NCBI RefSeq assembly: GCF_900142965.1
Contig: NZ_FRCQ01000002.1
Location: forward strand, 124,001-188,000
Reading direction: 5' to 3'
Length of the DNA: 64,000 bases
Source of the DNA: Rhizobacter sp. OV335
GTDB taxonomy: Bacteria > Pseudomonadota > Gammaproteobacteria > Burkholderiales > Burkholderiaceae_C
This document shows, in pieces, positions 18,309 to 28,704 of the stretch. Made by a program: the position numbers and the translations under genes. The notes beneath the pieces were generated by a model, which searched no databases, was not told the DNA's origin, and saw only the letters and a list, made by a program, of their open reading frames with translations. Positions within the stretch are counted from its first letter, which is position 1, and each line of letters opens with the position of its first letter.

Positions 18309-18320
18309 TCACGTACGTGA
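18309..18320. promoter_or_regulatory. TCACGTACGTGA palindrome upstream of livK
   Basis: A perfect 12-bp palindrome centred about 170 bases upstream of the livK start, in the 279-base gap between livK and the GFA gene. It has the size and symmetry of an operator half-site pair. No regulator gene adjoins, so the assignment is only a suggestion. Confidence 0.3.
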
Positions 18321-18424
18321 TGTTCGCGTCCGCCGCCAGTCGTGCGTTCAGGCTGAAACTGCTTTGCGTGGGGCGCAGCAATCTGCACCGCGGCGGGGCG
18401 TCGCGGCGCGTTGCAGGATAGCGT

Positions 18425-18913
18425 TCACTTGCTCCAGACACCGTGCCGGTGGTGCCAGTCGGCCAATGATTCGGCCGGCCAATGCTGCGAGTGCACATGG
18501 CCGCGGCCGCGCGGCACGTCGACCCAGGGCGCGACGAAGGCGAGCGCCGCCTCGACGACTTCGGCGGGTCGGGGCAGCGGCGTGTCGATCGCCGAGGCGT
18601 GCGGGTGGATGAGCTCCGGCCAGCGCGGATCCCACAGCCACAGCGCACTGCCGCACTTGATGCAGAAGTGGCGCTGCGCCTTCGAGCGCGTCGGCCGCTT
18701 GCCGGGTTCGCGCATCACCGCGTGGTAGACGGCCAGGTGCTTGCGACCGCGCACCTTCAGCGTCGTGGCGTCGCCGCCCAGGTTGATCGCGTAGCCGCCC
18801 CCGCCGGCCGTCTTGCGGCAGATGCTGCAGTGGCAGTGCATGTAGGGCTGCGGGCTGTGCGCTTCGAGGCTGAAGCGCACGGCAGCGCAGTGGCAGGATC
18901 CTTCCAGGTGCAT
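18425..18913 (-). CDS. GFA family (glutathione-dependent formaldehyde-activating enzyme-like) protein
   Basis: A 162-residue protein of the GFA/CENP-V fold. Zinc-binding cysteines are in place: GSCHC (C7, C9), HCHCSICRK (C27, C29, C32) and HFCIKCGSALW (C84, C87). The fold's role was named after Gfa of Paracoccus, but most family members have no demonstrated activity. A His-rich C-terminal stretch (HVHSQHWPAESLADWHHRH) is notable. It stands alone on the minus strand, with a 148-base gap to the divergent lipoprotein gene. Confidence 0.85.
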   Translation of the reverse strand: MHLEGSCHCAAVRFSLEAHSPQPYMHCHCSICRKTAGGGGYAINLGGDATTLKVRGRKHLAVYHAVMREPGKRPTRSKAQRHFCIKCGSALWLWDPRWPELIHPHASAIDTPLPRPAEVVEAALAFVAPWVDVPRGRGHVHSQHWPAESLADWHHRHGVWSK

Positions 18914-19061
18914 CGATGGTCCTCCGCGGAGGCGCCGTGCGTGTCAATGATCACGGTCATCCCCAACATGGTGGAAAGAAATTCGGCCCTGCGCTTCTAC
19001 ACTGCGCCGCGCAGCAGAGGGGCTGCGATCCACAGAACCAATCCAATCCGGAGGGATTTTC

Positions 19062-19538
19062 ATGAAGACCCGTCTTTTGAGCGCGCTGGCGCTGAGCGTG
19101 CTGGCCACCGGCTGCGCGTCGATCATCAACGAATCGAACCAGCCGATCCGCGTGGAAACGCTGAAGGCCGATGGCACCGAGGTCAAGGGCGCCGAGTGCC
19201 GGCTGACCAACGACTACGGCAACTTCACCGGCAAGTCCGGCGAAGCGATCCCCGTGCACCGCTCGGGCAAGGACCTGGACATCGTCTGCACGGACCCGAA
19301 CAGCCCGCAGGCCGTTGCCCGTGCGATCTCGCGCGCGAGCGGCGGCATGTACGGCAACATCCTGTTCGGCGGCGGCATCGGCGCGATCATCGACCACAAC
19401 AACGGCAAGGGCTACAACTACCCGAGCTGGCTGCAACTGAAGTTCGGCAAGACGATCACGTTCGACCGCAGCACCGAGAAGGACGGCCAGGCCGTCGTCG
19501 GCGTCGAAGCAGCGGCATCGGCCGTCGCCAGCAAATGA
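19062..19538 (+). CDS. conserved lipoprotein of unknown function
   Basis: 158 residues. A short signal ends in the lipobox LATGCAS (Cys at about residue 19), so it is probably a lipoprotein. The mature part (SIINESNQPIRVETLKADG, ECRLTNDYGNF, GGGIGAIIDHNNGKGYNYPSWLQLKFG) is hydrophilic with a Gly-rich hydrophobic stretch (about 100-112) that could be a glycine-zipper-like membrane contact. I do not assign a function. The gene has its own upstream region with GGAGG at about 19050 and a strong terminator just downstream, so it is probably monocistronic. Confidence 0.85.
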   Translation: MKTRLLSALALSVLATGCASIINESNQPIRVETLKADGTEVKGAECRLTNDYGNFTGKSGEAIPVHRSGKDLDIVCTDPNSPQAVARAISRASGGMYGNILFGGGIGAIIDHNNGKGYNYPSWLQLKFGKTITFDRSTEKDGQAVVGVEAAASAVASK

Positions 19539-19573
19539 CACCCGCTGCCTGACCGTCCGCGGTCGCAGCAAAG

Positions 19574-19599
19574 GGGGCGGAGCGATCCGCCCCTTTTTT
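19574..19599 (+). terminator. intrinsic terminator after the lipoprotein gene
   Basis: GGGGCGGA (19574-19581), loop GCGA, TCCGCCCC (19586-19593), followed by six T residues (19594-19599). It lies 35 bases after the lipoprotein stop; the AAGGGG on the other side gives the minus-strand read-out a short A/T run too, so it may also serve the convergent tautomerase gene. Confidence 0.9.
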
Positions 19600-19613
19600 C
19601 ATGGCCGCTGCGT

Positions 19614-20012
19614 TCAGCCGGCCACGTGCTGGTAGCGGTGCTCCTGCGTCAGCCCGCCGTAGCCGTAGGCGCTCGCCCGCAGGTCGGCCACGTGCACGTA
19701 CGAATGCTCGGCCACGCCGCCCAGCAGTTCGCGCATCGTCGCGTGCACCGCATCGAGGTAGGCCGCCTTCTCGCGCTTGGTGTTGGTCTCGTCGGTGATG
19801 CTGACCATCCAGTGGTAGCTGCGCGGCCCGCCGGCCGACAGCGGGCGGCCACCGATGAACCACTGCGACGGCGCGATGAAATCGACGACGACCGCCGTCA
19901 GCGACGGGTCCTTGCCGAGCAGGCGGGCCGTCAGCTCGGTGGCGCTGCGGGCGGCGTTCGCTGAGAGGGCCGCATCGGCCTCGCCGGAGATCTGGAGGTG
20001 CAGGTAGGGCAT
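19614..20012 (-). CDS. tautomerase family protein
   Basis: A 132-residue member of the 4-oxalocrotonate tautomerase superfamily. It has Pro2 right after Met1 (MPYLHLQISG), the residue that becomes the catalytic N-terminal base after Met removal. The length is about twice that of 4-OT, like the cis-CaaD/MSAD-related or DUF1904-type tautomerases that arose by fusion. The middle has VVVDFIAPSQWFIGG, as in the family's second half. The exact substrate is unknown. It is divergent from a LysR regulator that probably controls it. Confidence 0.82.
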   Translation of the reverse strand: MPYLHLQISGEADAALSANAARSATELTARLLGKDPSLTAVVVDFIAPSQWFIGGRPLSAGGPRSYHWMVSITDETNTKREKAAYLDAVHATMRELLGGVAEHSYVHVADLRASAYGYGGLTQEHRYQHVAG

Positions 20013-20027
20013 GGAAGGCTCCTATGG

Positions 20028-20088
20028 CTTGTCGGGTTGACAAGTCAACTGTAGGCACCGAGCATCCATCCGTGAATCAGTTTGATTC
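20028..20088. promoter_or_regulatory. two inverted repeats in the tautomerase/lysR divergent region
   Basis: CTTGTC-N5-GACAAG (20028-20044) and GAATC-N5-GATTC (20074-20088) both lie in the 99-base region between the divergent starts. The second has the T-N11-A-like spacing and size typical of LysR recognition sites and sits 24 bases from the regulator ATG, as expected for autoregulation. Assignment is by pattern only. Confidence 0.5.
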
Positions 20089-20111
20089 GATCGCATTGAT
20101 GGACAAATCAG

Positions 20112-20954
20112 ATGAATGACCTCGACCCGCTGTGGCTGCGCAGCTTCATCGCGATCGCGCAGGCCGGTTCGGTCACGCGGGCGGCCGGGCGCGTCAACCG
20201 CACGCAGTCGGCCGTCAGCACCCATCTGCAGCAGCTGGAGGCGAGCGTCGGTGCGCGCCTGGTGCAGCGCAGCACGCGCGCGCTCGCGCTGACGGCCGAG
20301 GGCGAACGCTTCCTGCCGCATGCGCGCCGCCTGATCGAGCTGCAGGACGAAGCCCGCGCCTCGGTGCAGCCGGCGCTGCAGGCCGCGGTGTGGCGCATCG
20401 GCCTGAGCGAATACTTCCTGCCGGCGCGCCTGGCCGACCTGCTCGCGCTGCTGCGCGACGCGCAGCCGCAGGCCCGCTTCGAGCTGCTGTGGGCCAGTTC
20501 CGCTGCATTGCAGCAACTGTGGGCCGCCGATGCGATGGACCTGGCCGTCGTCACCAGCGACAAGGCGCTGCCCGGCGCCCGGCTGCTGCGCCGCGAACCG
20601 CTGTCGTGGGTGGCGGCGCCCGGCTGGCAGCCGCCCGCGAACGCGCCGGCGCCGCTGGTGCTGCTCGGCCCCGATTGCCCGGTGCGCGCGATGGCGCTGG
20701 CCGCGCTGGCCCGCAGCGCGCGGCCATACCACCTGCAGCTCAGCTGCACCGGCAGCCACGGCGCGGTCGCCGCGATGCGCGCCGGTTGGGGCGTCGGCTG
20801 CCTGAACCAGTCGGCGATCCCGGCCGATCTCGACGTGCTGACGCGGCGCGATCCGCGCGGCTGGCCGTCGCCCGGGCGGCTGTCGTTCCACGTGCTGGCC
20901 AAGCCCGCCTTGCGCGACACCGAACGCCTGTTGCGCCAGTGGGCAGCCGGCTGA
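20112..20954 (+). CDS. LysR family transcriptional regulator
   Basis: A 280-residue LysR regulator. The N-terminal helix-turn-helix is LWLRSFIAIAQAGSVTRAAGRVNRTQSAVSTHLQQLE-like (pieces AGSVTRAAGRVNRTQSAVS), with the usual QSAVSTHLQQLE recognition region. The effector domain begins near residue 90 (WRIGLSEYFLPARL). It is divergent from the tautomerase gene with palindromic sites between, so it is the probable regulator of that gene and of itself. proC follows 30 bases downstream on the same strand. Confidence 0.93.
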   Translation: MNDLDPLWLRSFIAIAQAGSVTRAAGRVNRTQSAVSTHLQQLEASVGARLVQRSTRALALTAEGERFLPHARRLIELQDEARASVQPALQAAVWRIGLSEYFLPARLADLLALLRDAQPQARFELLWASSAALQQLWAADAMDLAVVTSDKALPGARLLRREPLSWVAAPGWQPPANAPAPLVLLGPDCPVRAMALAALARSARPYHLQLSCTGSHGAVAAMRAGWGVGCLNQSAIPADLDVLTRRDPRGWPSPGRLSFHVLAKPALRDTERLLRQWAAG

Positions 20955-20984
20955 AGCGGGCCTGAAACTCCTACACTGCGGCCC

Positions 20985-21791
20985 ATGAACAGCATTGCAT
21001 TCATCGGCGGCGGCAACATGGCCAGCGCCATCATCGGCGGACTGCTCAAGAGCGGCCGCGCGCCCGGCGACATCCTGGTGCTGGAGCCGAATGCCGAGCA
21101 GCGCTCGCGGCTGCAGCGCGAACTCGGCGTGATCACGCTCGAGGCCCCCGGCTCGGTGCTGCAACGCGCGGGCATCGTGGTCTGGGCGATCAAGCCGCAG
21201 AACTTCAAGGAGGCCGCCGCCATGTGCGCCACGCACCTCGCCGCGGCGCTGCAGTTCAGCGTGATGGCCGGCATCCGCAGCGGCGACATCGCCCGCGCAC
21301 TCGGCACCGAACGCGTCGTGCGCGCTATGCCGAACACGCCCGCGCTGATCGGCCAGGGCATCGCCGGGCTGTTTGCTCGTCCGGCCGTCGGTGCCGATGA
21401 GCGGCTGCAAGCCGAGCGCCTGCTCGCGCCCACCGGCCGCACGCTGTGGGTCGAGCGCGAGGAAGACCTCGACGCCGTCACCGCGCTGTCCGGTTCCGGC
21501 CCGGCCTACGTGTTCTATTTCGTCGAGGCGATGATGAAGGCGGCGCAGGACATGGGCCTGAGCGCCGACCAGGGCCGCGAGCTGGCACTGGCGACCTTCG
21601 CGGGCGCGTCGGCGCTGGCCTTGCAATCCGACGAAGCGCCGTCGCTGTTGCGCGAGCGCGTCACGTCCAAGGGCGGCACCACCTACGCCGGGATCACCTC
21701 GCTCGAACGCAGCGACGTGCACAGCGCGATCGTCTCGGCCGTGAAGGCGGCGCAGCGGCGGGCACGTGAACTGGGCGATGAATTCGGTTGA
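20985..21791 (+). CDS. proC: pyrroline-5-carboxylate reductase
   Basis: 268 residues, the normal length for ProC. The NAD(P)-binding start IAFIGGGNMASAIIGGLL, the MPNTPALIGQGIAG motif and the C-terminal signature VTALSGSGPAYVFYFVEAM with GGTTYAGI are all present. It catalyses the last step of proline synthesis, reduction of 1-pyrroline-5-carboxylate to L-proline, in the cytoplasm as an oligomer. The start ATG at 20985 is preceded by a short spacer only 30 bases after the lysR stop. Confidence 0.97.
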   Translation: MNSIAFIGGGNMASAIIGGLLKSGRAPGDILVLEPNAEQRSRLQRELGVITLEAPGSVLQRAGIVVWAIKPQNFKEAAAMCATHLAAALQFSVMAGIRSGDIARALGTERVVRAMPNTPALIGQGIAGLFARPAVGADERLQAERLLAPTGRTLWVEREEDLDAVTALSGSGPAYVFYFVEAMMKAAQDMGLSADQGRELALATFAGASALALQSDEAPSLLRERVTSKGGTTYAGITSLERSDVHSAIVSAVKAAQRRARELGDEFG

Positions 21792-21968
21792 TTCCGGTGC
21801 CTCAGGCGGCGCAAGCTATGTGATGCCTGGAACACATCATGCAAAGGAGGCATGAGCTTCGGTGAGAAATTCAGGCGCCGCGGGCCTACAGTCGCGCTCC
21901 ATGCCGGCGGCGTGGGCCACGAGTTTGCGCAGCGCCAGGGCATGACGACTTCCCCCACGGAGACCCGC

Positions 21969-23240
21969 ATGAGCAACCTGTCCTATGTCACCCCGCACGC
22001 CGATAGTCCCTGGCAGACCTACCTGTCGCAGGTCGACCGCGTGCTCCCCTACCTCGGATCGCTGGCCAAATGGGGCGAAACGCTGAAGCGCCCGAAGCGC
22101 GCGCTGATCGTCGACGTGCCGATCGAGCTCGACAACGGCACGGTGCGGCACTTCGAGGGCTACCGCGTGCAGCACAACCTGTCGCGCGGCCCGGGCAAGG
22201 GCGGCGTGCGCTACCACCCCGACGTGACGCTCGAGGAGGTGATGGCGCTGAGCGCCTGGATGACGATCAAGTGCGCCGGCGTCGGCCTGCCGTACGGCGG
22301 TGCCAAGGGCGGCATCCGGGTCGACCCGAAGGCGCTGTCGATGAAGGAGCTGGAGCGCATGACGCGCCGCTACACCAGCGAGATCGGCATCATCATCGGC
22401 CCGCAGCGCGACATCCCGGCGCCCGACGTGAACACCAACGGCCAGATCATGGCCTGGATGATGGACACGTATTCGATGAACACCGGCTCCACCGCGACCG
22501 GCGTCGTCACCGGCAAGCCGATCCACCTGGGCGGCTCGCTCGGCCGCGTGAAGGCCACCGGCCGCGGCGTGTTCGTGACCGGCCGCGAGGCGGCGCGCCG
22601 CATCAACCTGAACCTCGACGGCGCACGCGTGGCGGTGCAGGGCATGGGCAACGTCGGCAGCTCGGCGGCCGAGCTGTTCGTGCAGGCCGGCGCCAAGCTG
22701 GTCGCGGTGCAGGACCACACCGGTACGCTCGTGAACCCGAACGGCTTCGACATGGCCGACACGATGGAAGTGCTGAAGCGCGACGGCGGCATCGCCAACT
22801 ACAAGAACGCCGAGCGCATCGACAACGAGGCTTTCTGGGACGTCGACTGCGACATCCTGATCCCGGCGGCCCTCGAAGGCCAGATCACCGCGGCGCGTGC
22901 GAACCGCCTGAAGGCCAAGCTGGTGCTCGAAGGCGCGAACGGCCCGACGCTGCCCGACGCCGACGACGTGATGCACGACCGCGGCATCCTGGTCGTGCCC
23001 GACGTGATCTGCAACGCCGGCGGCGTGACCGTCAGCTACTTCGAGTGGGTGCAGGATTTCAGCAGCTTCTTCTGGAGCGAGGACGAGATCAACGTGCGGC
23101 TCGACAAGATCATGGTCGATGCGCTGCGCCACATCTACGAGACCTCGGAGAAGCACAAGATCACGCTGCGCACCGCGACCTTCGCGGTGGCCTGCGAGCG
23201 GATCCTGATCGCGCGCGAGGAACGCGGGCTCTACCCCTGA
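21969..23240 (+). CDS. gdhA: Glu/Leu/Phe/Val dehydrogenase (NAD(P)-glutamate dehydrogenase)
   Basis: A 423-residue glutamate dehydrogenase. It has [13 protein letters not shown], the catalytic Lys region [33 protein letters not shown], and the Rossmann fingerprint [15 protein letters not shown]. It interconverts L-glutamate and 2-oxoglutarate plus ammonia. I chose ATG 21969 (GGAG 6 bases upstream); ATG 21942 in frame is possible and would add nine residues. An upstream ATG at 21852 has a strong AAAGGAGG but only one base of spacing, so it was not used. It is convergent with ubiA, the two stop codons being directly adjacent. Confidence 0.93.
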   Translation: MSNLSYVTPHADSPWQTYLSQVDRVLPYLGSLAKWGETLKRPKRALIVDVPIELDNGTVRHFEGYRVQHNLSRGPGKGGVRYHPDVTLEEVMALSAWMTIKCAGVGLPYGGAKGGIRVDPKALSMKELERMTRRYTSEIGIIIGPQRDIPAPDVNTNGQIMAWMMDTYSMNTGSTATGVVTGKPIHLGGSLGRVKATGRGVFVTGREAARRINLNLDGARVAVQGMGNVGSSAAELFVQAGAKLVAVQDHTGTLVNPNGFDMADTMEVLKRDGGIANYKNAERIDNEAFWDVDCDILIPAALEGQITAARANRLKAKLVLEGANGPTLPDADDVMHDRGILVVPDVICNAGGVTVSYFEWVQDFSSFFWSEDEINVRLDKIMVDALRHIYETSEKHKITLRTATFAVACERILIAREERGLYP

Positions 23241-24128
23241 TCAACCGGCATGCGGCAACGCGGTGTTCGCCACTACCCCGGCGAACACCGCGAAGCCCAG
23301 CCAGTGGTTCAGGCGGAAGGCACGGAAGCAGCCGTCGCGCGTGCGCGTGCGGATCAGCGTCCAGTGCCAGCCGGCGATGCCGGCGGCCACCGCCAGCCCG
23401 GCGAAGAACGGCCAGCGCAGCCCCTGCTGCGCACCGAGCACGCCCCAGCTCGCGATGAACAGGCCGTAGAACGCCATCACGCCGGCCACGTCGAAGCGGC
23501 CGAGCGTGATCGCCGAGGTCTTGATGCCGATCTTCAGGTCATCGTCGCGGTCGACCATCGCGTACTCGGTGTCGTAGGCGATCACCCAGCACAGGTTGCC
23601 CAGCAGCAGGCCCCAGGCGAGTGCCGGCACCTCGCCGCGCACCGCGGCGAACGCCATCGGGATGCCGAAGCTGAACGCGACGCCCAGCACTGCCTGCGGC
23701 ATCGAGAAGAAGCGCTTCGTGAACGGATAGAAGAGGCTGACGGCCAGCGCGGCGAAGCTCCACGCGATGGTGGCTGCATTGGTGGTCAACACCAGGCCGA
23801 AGGCGGCCAGCGCGAGCCCCGCGCCGAGCAGCAGCGCCTCTTTGACGCTGACCGCGCCGCTGGTGACCGGGCGCTGCGCGGTGCGCTTGACGTGCTTGTC
23901 GAAATCGCGGTCGGCGACGTCGTTGACGGCACAGCCGGCGCTGCGCATCAGGAAGGTGCCGAGCGTGAAGACGACCAGCAGGTGCCAGCCGGGAAAGCCG
24001 CCGGCCGCGATCCACAGCGCCGACAGCGTCGGCCACAGCAGCAGGTAGCTGCCGGCGGGGCGGTCCCAGCGGATCAGGCTCAGGTACAGCGACAGGCGCG
24101 ACGGCGTCGGCGCGGTGGGTGCGGTCAT
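23241..24128 (-). CDS. ubiA: 4-hydroxybenzoate octaprenyltransferase UbiA
   Basis: A 295-residue polytopic prenyltransferase of ubiquinone synthesis. The two Asp-rich diphosphate-binding motifs are [15 protein letters not shown] and [12 protein letters not shown], and the start [22 protein letters not shown] is typical. It attaches the polyprenyl chain to 4-hydroxybenzoate in the inner membrane. Its ATG overlaps the stop of the reverse transcriptase gene upstream by 4 bases (ATGA), so it may depend on that gene for transcription or translation. No ubiC is next to it. Confidence 0.96.
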   Translation of the reverse strand: MTAPTAPTPSRLSLYLSLIRWDRPAGSYLLLWPTLSALWIAAGGFPGWHLLVVFTLGTFLMRSAGCAVNDVADRDFDKHVKRTAQRPVTSGAVSVKEALLLGAGLALAAFGLVLTTNAATIAWSFAALAVSLFYPFTKRFFSMPQAVLGVAFSFGIPMAFAAVRGEVPALAWGLLLGNLCWVIAYDTEYAMVDRDDDLKIGIKTSAITLGRFDVAGVMAFYGLFIASWGVLGAQQGLRWPFFAGLAVAAGIAGWHWTLIRTRTRDGCFRAFRLNHWLGFAVFAGVVANTALPHAG

Positions 24129-25474
24129 GGCGCCCAGTCTATGCGCTGCCACCGCGCCTGCAGGCGCTCGGCCTTGGCCGGGTTCAACTGCGTCGCCCAT
24201 TGCACGCGGCCCCACAGGTGCGCCCGGAAATCGGCATGGCCGTCGCGGTTCTGCGACGCCGGGCCGTGCAACGCGCACTGGTGCAGCACGGCGCGCAGCC
24301 GGTCGAACTCGGCACGCGGCAGGTTCAGGTGCTCGTTGACGACAACGCCGCAGACGCGCTGGGCCGATGCCTGCGTCGCCAGGCGCGTCTTGCGGTGGTT
24401 CAGCGCGTAGCCCTCTTCGAGCGCGATGCGGCCGACCCAGGTGGCGATGCGTTCGAACGCGCTGCGCAGCGACGCCGGGCCGGACAGCACCAGGTCGTCG
24501 GCGTAGCGCGAGTAGGTCGCCCCGAGCACATGGGCCAGGCCGTCGAGCCGCAGGTCGAGCTGAAACGCGCACAGGTTGGCGAGCATCGGCGAGCTCGGCG
24601 CGCCCTGCGGCACGTGGGCGCGGCGCAACGCACGAGCGTCTTGCCAGTCGACCCAGCCGTCGTCGCGCAGCCGCTCGATCACCGGCTCGGGCGTGCTGAC
24701 GGTGCACAGCGCCGCGAGTTGGCGCGCGACCCCGCGCGGGTAGCCGAGCGTGTGGAACACCGCCGCGACCTGCGACGACAGGATGCGGCCGAAGAAGTTC
24801 TTCAGGTCGAAATGCATCACCACCGGCTGGCCGGTGTGCAGCCGTGCGTGCGTCAGCACCGAGCGGCCGGTCACGAAGCCGTGGCAGGCCTCGTGCACCG
24901 GCACCTTGTCGAGCAGGTCGTGCAGCACACGACCCTGCAAGGCCTTCAGCCGGCTGCGCGGGGATTCGATCACCCGGCCACCGCCGCTGCGCTTGGGCTG
25001 CAGCGTGAAGCCGTAGTGCTGGGACTGCAAGGGCAGCAGGTGGCGGCGGTCGTGCGTGAACCAGTCGAGGTCATCGAGCGTGATGCCGAGCCATGCGGCG
25101 ATGGCGGCGCTGTGCGGCAGCGGCGGCAGGCCGAGGCCCTCCAGGCCCAGCGGGGCCGGGTGCATGCGCGAGGCGCGCAGGATCCATCGCCGCACGAAAG
25201 GCCTGGGTGTGGTCCGCACCGCGTCGGCGAAGGTGTCGGTGCGCTCGAGGCGATCGGCCAGGTCCTCGACGCTCTGGCGCTGCCACGTGGCTTCGGAAAC
25301 AGGCTGCAGTTCATCGAGCAGCAGAGTCAACCAAGCCGGCTCGTGTCCGAGCGCGTGGGTGGCACGCGCGCGCAGCGACGTGCGCGCCTGCGGGCCCGCC
25401 CACAGCGCACGGGCCAACGCAAGGGCATTCAGATGGCGATGGCGGTGAGCGTGCATGTTCAGGTGCGGACACAC
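24125..25474 (-). CDS. retron-like reverse transcriptase
   Basis: 449 residues from a GTG start (ATG 25456 is an alternative; neither has a good ribosome-binding site). Residues 1-140 are a helical N-terminal region containing LGLPPLP and [14 protein letters not shown]. The RT domain follows: [13 protein letters not shown] (RT1/2), HFDLKNFF with catalytic D223, [14 protein letters not shown] (RT4), [12 protein letters not shown] with the YADD box (324-327), and [11 protein letters not shown] (RT6). Two retron-type features are present in altered form: THARLH (208-213) for the NAxxH motif and VCGVVVN (374-380) for VTG. No maturase, HNH or integrase domain is visible. It lies between DUF2214 and ubiA; no known retron effector adjoins. 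Family placement is by motif, function is inferred. Confidence 0.88.
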   Translation of the reverse strand: MCPHLNMHAHRHRHLNALALARALWAGPQARTSLRARATHALGHEPAWLTLLLDELQPVSEATWQRQSVEDLADRLERTDTFADAVRTTPRPFVRRWILRASRMHPAPLGLEGLGLPPLPHSAAIAAWLGITLDDLDWFTHDRRHLLPLQSQHYGFTLQPKRSGGGRVIESPRSRLKALQGRVLHDLLDKVPVHEACHGFVTGRSVLTHARLHTGQPVVMHFDLKNFFGRILSSQVAAVFHTLGYPRGVARQLAALCTVSTPEPVIERLRDDGWVDWQDARALRRAHVPQGAPSSPMLANLCAFQLDLRLDGLAHVLGATYSRYADDLVLSGPASLRSAFERIATWVGRIALEEGYALNHRKTRLATQASAQRVCGVVVNEHLNLPRAEFDRLRAVLHQCALHGPASQNRDGHADFRAHLWGRVQWATQLNPAKAERLQARWQRIDWAP

Positions 25475-25631
25475 ACGCCGACCTGCCGGTCCCGTGCCAA
25501 GAAGACGTGCGCGTCAGCGCACACCCTCTTGCACCGCGGATGCCAAGATCGATTCGATGCCATGGGGGTACCCCACAGCCGGGCCCTGAACGGCGACCCG
25601 TGTCTGCTCGGCGTGTGGCCGCGCGCGGATT
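25475..25631 (-). ncRNA. candidate structured RNA upstream of the reverse transcriptase
   Basis: The 157-base gap between the DUF2214 stop and the reverse transcriptase start has several strong fold-backs. The largest, 25495-25533, pairs TGCCAAGA with TCTTGCA (one bulge) and then GTGCGC with GCGCAC around a GTCA loop. A second at 25563-25575 pairs TGGGG with CCCCA. Retron msr-msd RNAs lie just upstream of their RT gene and are made of such hairpins, so this is where one would be. I could not identify the a1/a2 repeats or the priming guanosine with confidence. Confidence 0.35.
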
Positions 25632-26084
25632 CTAGAGGCCGACCCCATGCGCCATCAATGACGCAGAGATGACGATCAGCACCAGCAGCGTCATTTGCGC
25701 GCCCAGCAGGCGCGAGATCAGCGTGTGCTCGCGGTCACTGATCTCCGGCGCGCGGCCCGCCTTCAGCGCGGGCGCCCAGCGGATGAAGCGCACCGTCGGG
25801 TAGATCGACAGCAGCCCGACCAGCACGAACAGCGTCAGCTTCAGGTGGAAGAACGGGCTGTGCGCATAGAACGACCAGCCCTTCTCGAAGTGCGCCGCGC
25901 GCACGAAGCCGACCACCAGCAGCAGCATCGCGAACAGGCCGTACCAGCGGTCGGCCAGCGCGATGCGCCTGGCCTCGGCGAGCGTCGGCGTGCGGCTGAA
26001 CGTGAGCCATTCGAGGAACAGCGTCGCGGCGATGCCGAACGCGGCGATGAAATGCAGGGCGGCAACAAGCGAGCTGGCGATCAT
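25632..26084 (-). CDS. DUF2214 family membrane protein
   Basis: A 150-residue protein with four membrane segments. It matches DUF2214 by ALHFIAAFGIAATLFLEWL, the loop AEARRIALADRWYGLFAMLLLVVGFVR, HFEKGWSFYAHSPFFHLKL and FVLVGLLSIYPTVRFIRW. Function is unknown; some relatives resemble the CopD-like cytochrome-b-fold group. The ATG at 26084 has GGAGG shortly upstream; the longer frame to 26237 overlaps prfC and is not used. It lies 26 bases after the prfC stop, so it is probably in the prfC transcript. Confidence 0.85.
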   Translation of the reverse strand: MIASSLVAALHFIAAFGIAATLFLEWLTFSRTPTLAEARRIALADRWYGLFAMLLLVVGFVRAAHFEKGWSFYAHSPFFHLKLTLFVLVGLLSIYPTVRFIRWAPALKAGRAPEISDREHTLISRLLGAQMTLLVLIVISASLMAHGVGL

Positions 26085-26109
26085 GCGGTCCTCCGGGGTT
26101 GAGAGTCTG

Positions 26110-27738
<1,629 letters not shown>

Positions 27739-27927
27739 CGGGTAGGGGACTCGCGGGAGGGGCGCCGCCTGCAGGCGGCGCGAGGGGCGCATTGTCCCTC
27801 ATCGCCCGGGCGTGGCTTCGGAGCGGCGCCCGGCTGACGGCGCTGACACACTCGCGCGATGCCGGAGTTGCCCCCGGTGCAGCGCATCGTGCATGCCGAC
27901 AACGAGACCAACTACTGCGCGTGCCGC

Positions 27928-28704
27928 TCAGGCGTTGAAGTAGCGCCCCGGCGTCGTGCCGAACTCGCGGCGGAACATCGCGATGAAGGCGCTGAGGTTG
28001 CCGTAGCCGAGCTCGAGCGCGACGATCGTCACCGGCATCCCCGTGGCCAGCAGTTCGAGCGCTCGCATCAGCCGCGCGCGCTGCCGCCAGGCACTGAAAT
28101 GAAAGCCCGTCTCGGCGACGAAGCGGCGCGTCAGCGTGCGCGGTGCGATGCCGGCCCAGGCCGCCCAGTCATCGAGCGAGCGCGTGTCGTCCGGACGGTC
28201 GCCGATCGCGCGGGCGATGCGCAGCAGGCGGCGGTCCTGGGGCAGCGGCAGGCCGAAGGCTTCGCGCGGCAGCGTCCGGATCTCGTCGTGGATCACCGTC
28301 GCCAGGCGCTGCTGGATGTCGTCGAGCCGTGCGGCGTCCGGCCAGCCGGCAGCGCGCAGCACGGCCTCGCGCAGCAGCCCCGAGCCGCGCATCGTGCAGG
28401 GCGTCTCGGGGAGCCCGGCACAGAACGGTTCGGCAAGGTAGACGCTCCAACCGGCGAACGGTCCATGGGAACGCAGCGCGTGCGGCTGGCGCGGCGGAAT
28501 CCACACCACGTGAATGGCCGGCACCACCCACTGCCCGCGCCGGGTGCCGACCGACAACAGGCCGCGCATCGCGCCGAACAGCTGGCCACGCGCATGCGCA
28601 TGCATCGCGGTGACGCGCGGATCGGCGCCTTGCAGCGTGGTGGCGAGCAGGGCCGGCCCGTCGGCGGCATCGAGCAGCGAGGACACGAACGAAGCGGAGG
28701 CCAT
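27928..28704 (-). CDS. AraC family transcriptional regulator
   Basis: A 258-residue regulator. The N-terminal cupin-type sensor part includes HAHARGQLFGAMRGLLSV and WVVPAIHVVWIPPRQPHALRSHG. The C-terminal two helix-turn-helix units are WAAWAGIAPRTLTRRFVAETGFHFSAWRQRARL and VTIVALELGYGNLSAFIAMFRREFGTTPGRYF (given in parts here: GIAPRTLTRRF and ELGYGNLSAFIAMFR). ATG 28704 is chosen; ATG 28773 in frame would add 23 residues that are not conserved-looking and would leave only 24 bases to the divergent gene at 28798. It may regulate that neighbour. Confidence 0.88.
   Translation of the reverse strand: MASASFVSSLLDAADGPALLATTLQGADPRVTAMHAHARGQLFGAMRGLLSVGTRRGQWVVPAIHVVWIPPRQPHALRSHGPFAGWSVYLAEPFCAGLPETPCTMRGSGLLREAVLRAAGWPDAARLDDIQQRLATVIHDEIRTLPREAFGLPLPQDRRLLRIARAIGDRPDDTRSLDDWAAWAGIAPRTLTRRFVAETGFHFSAWRQRARLMRALELLATGMPVTIVALELGYGNLSAFIAMFRREFGTTPGRYFNA

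Noticed and set aside
21852-21968. Upstream gdhA start at ATG 21852 with AAAGGAGG
   Set aside because: Only one base separates the GGAGG from the ATG, and the added 39 residues have no glutamate dehydrogenase character.
24125-25474. Group II intron or DGR interpretation of the reverse transcriptase
   Set aside because: No intron boundaries, maturase or HNH domain is seen, and no template/variable repeat or Avd gene lies nearby.
27859-27945. Short plus-strand peptide start (MPELPPVQRIVHADN...) between prfC and the AraC gene
   Set aside because: No ribosome-binding site, and its frame continues antisense through the AraC gene; at most a decayed gene start.
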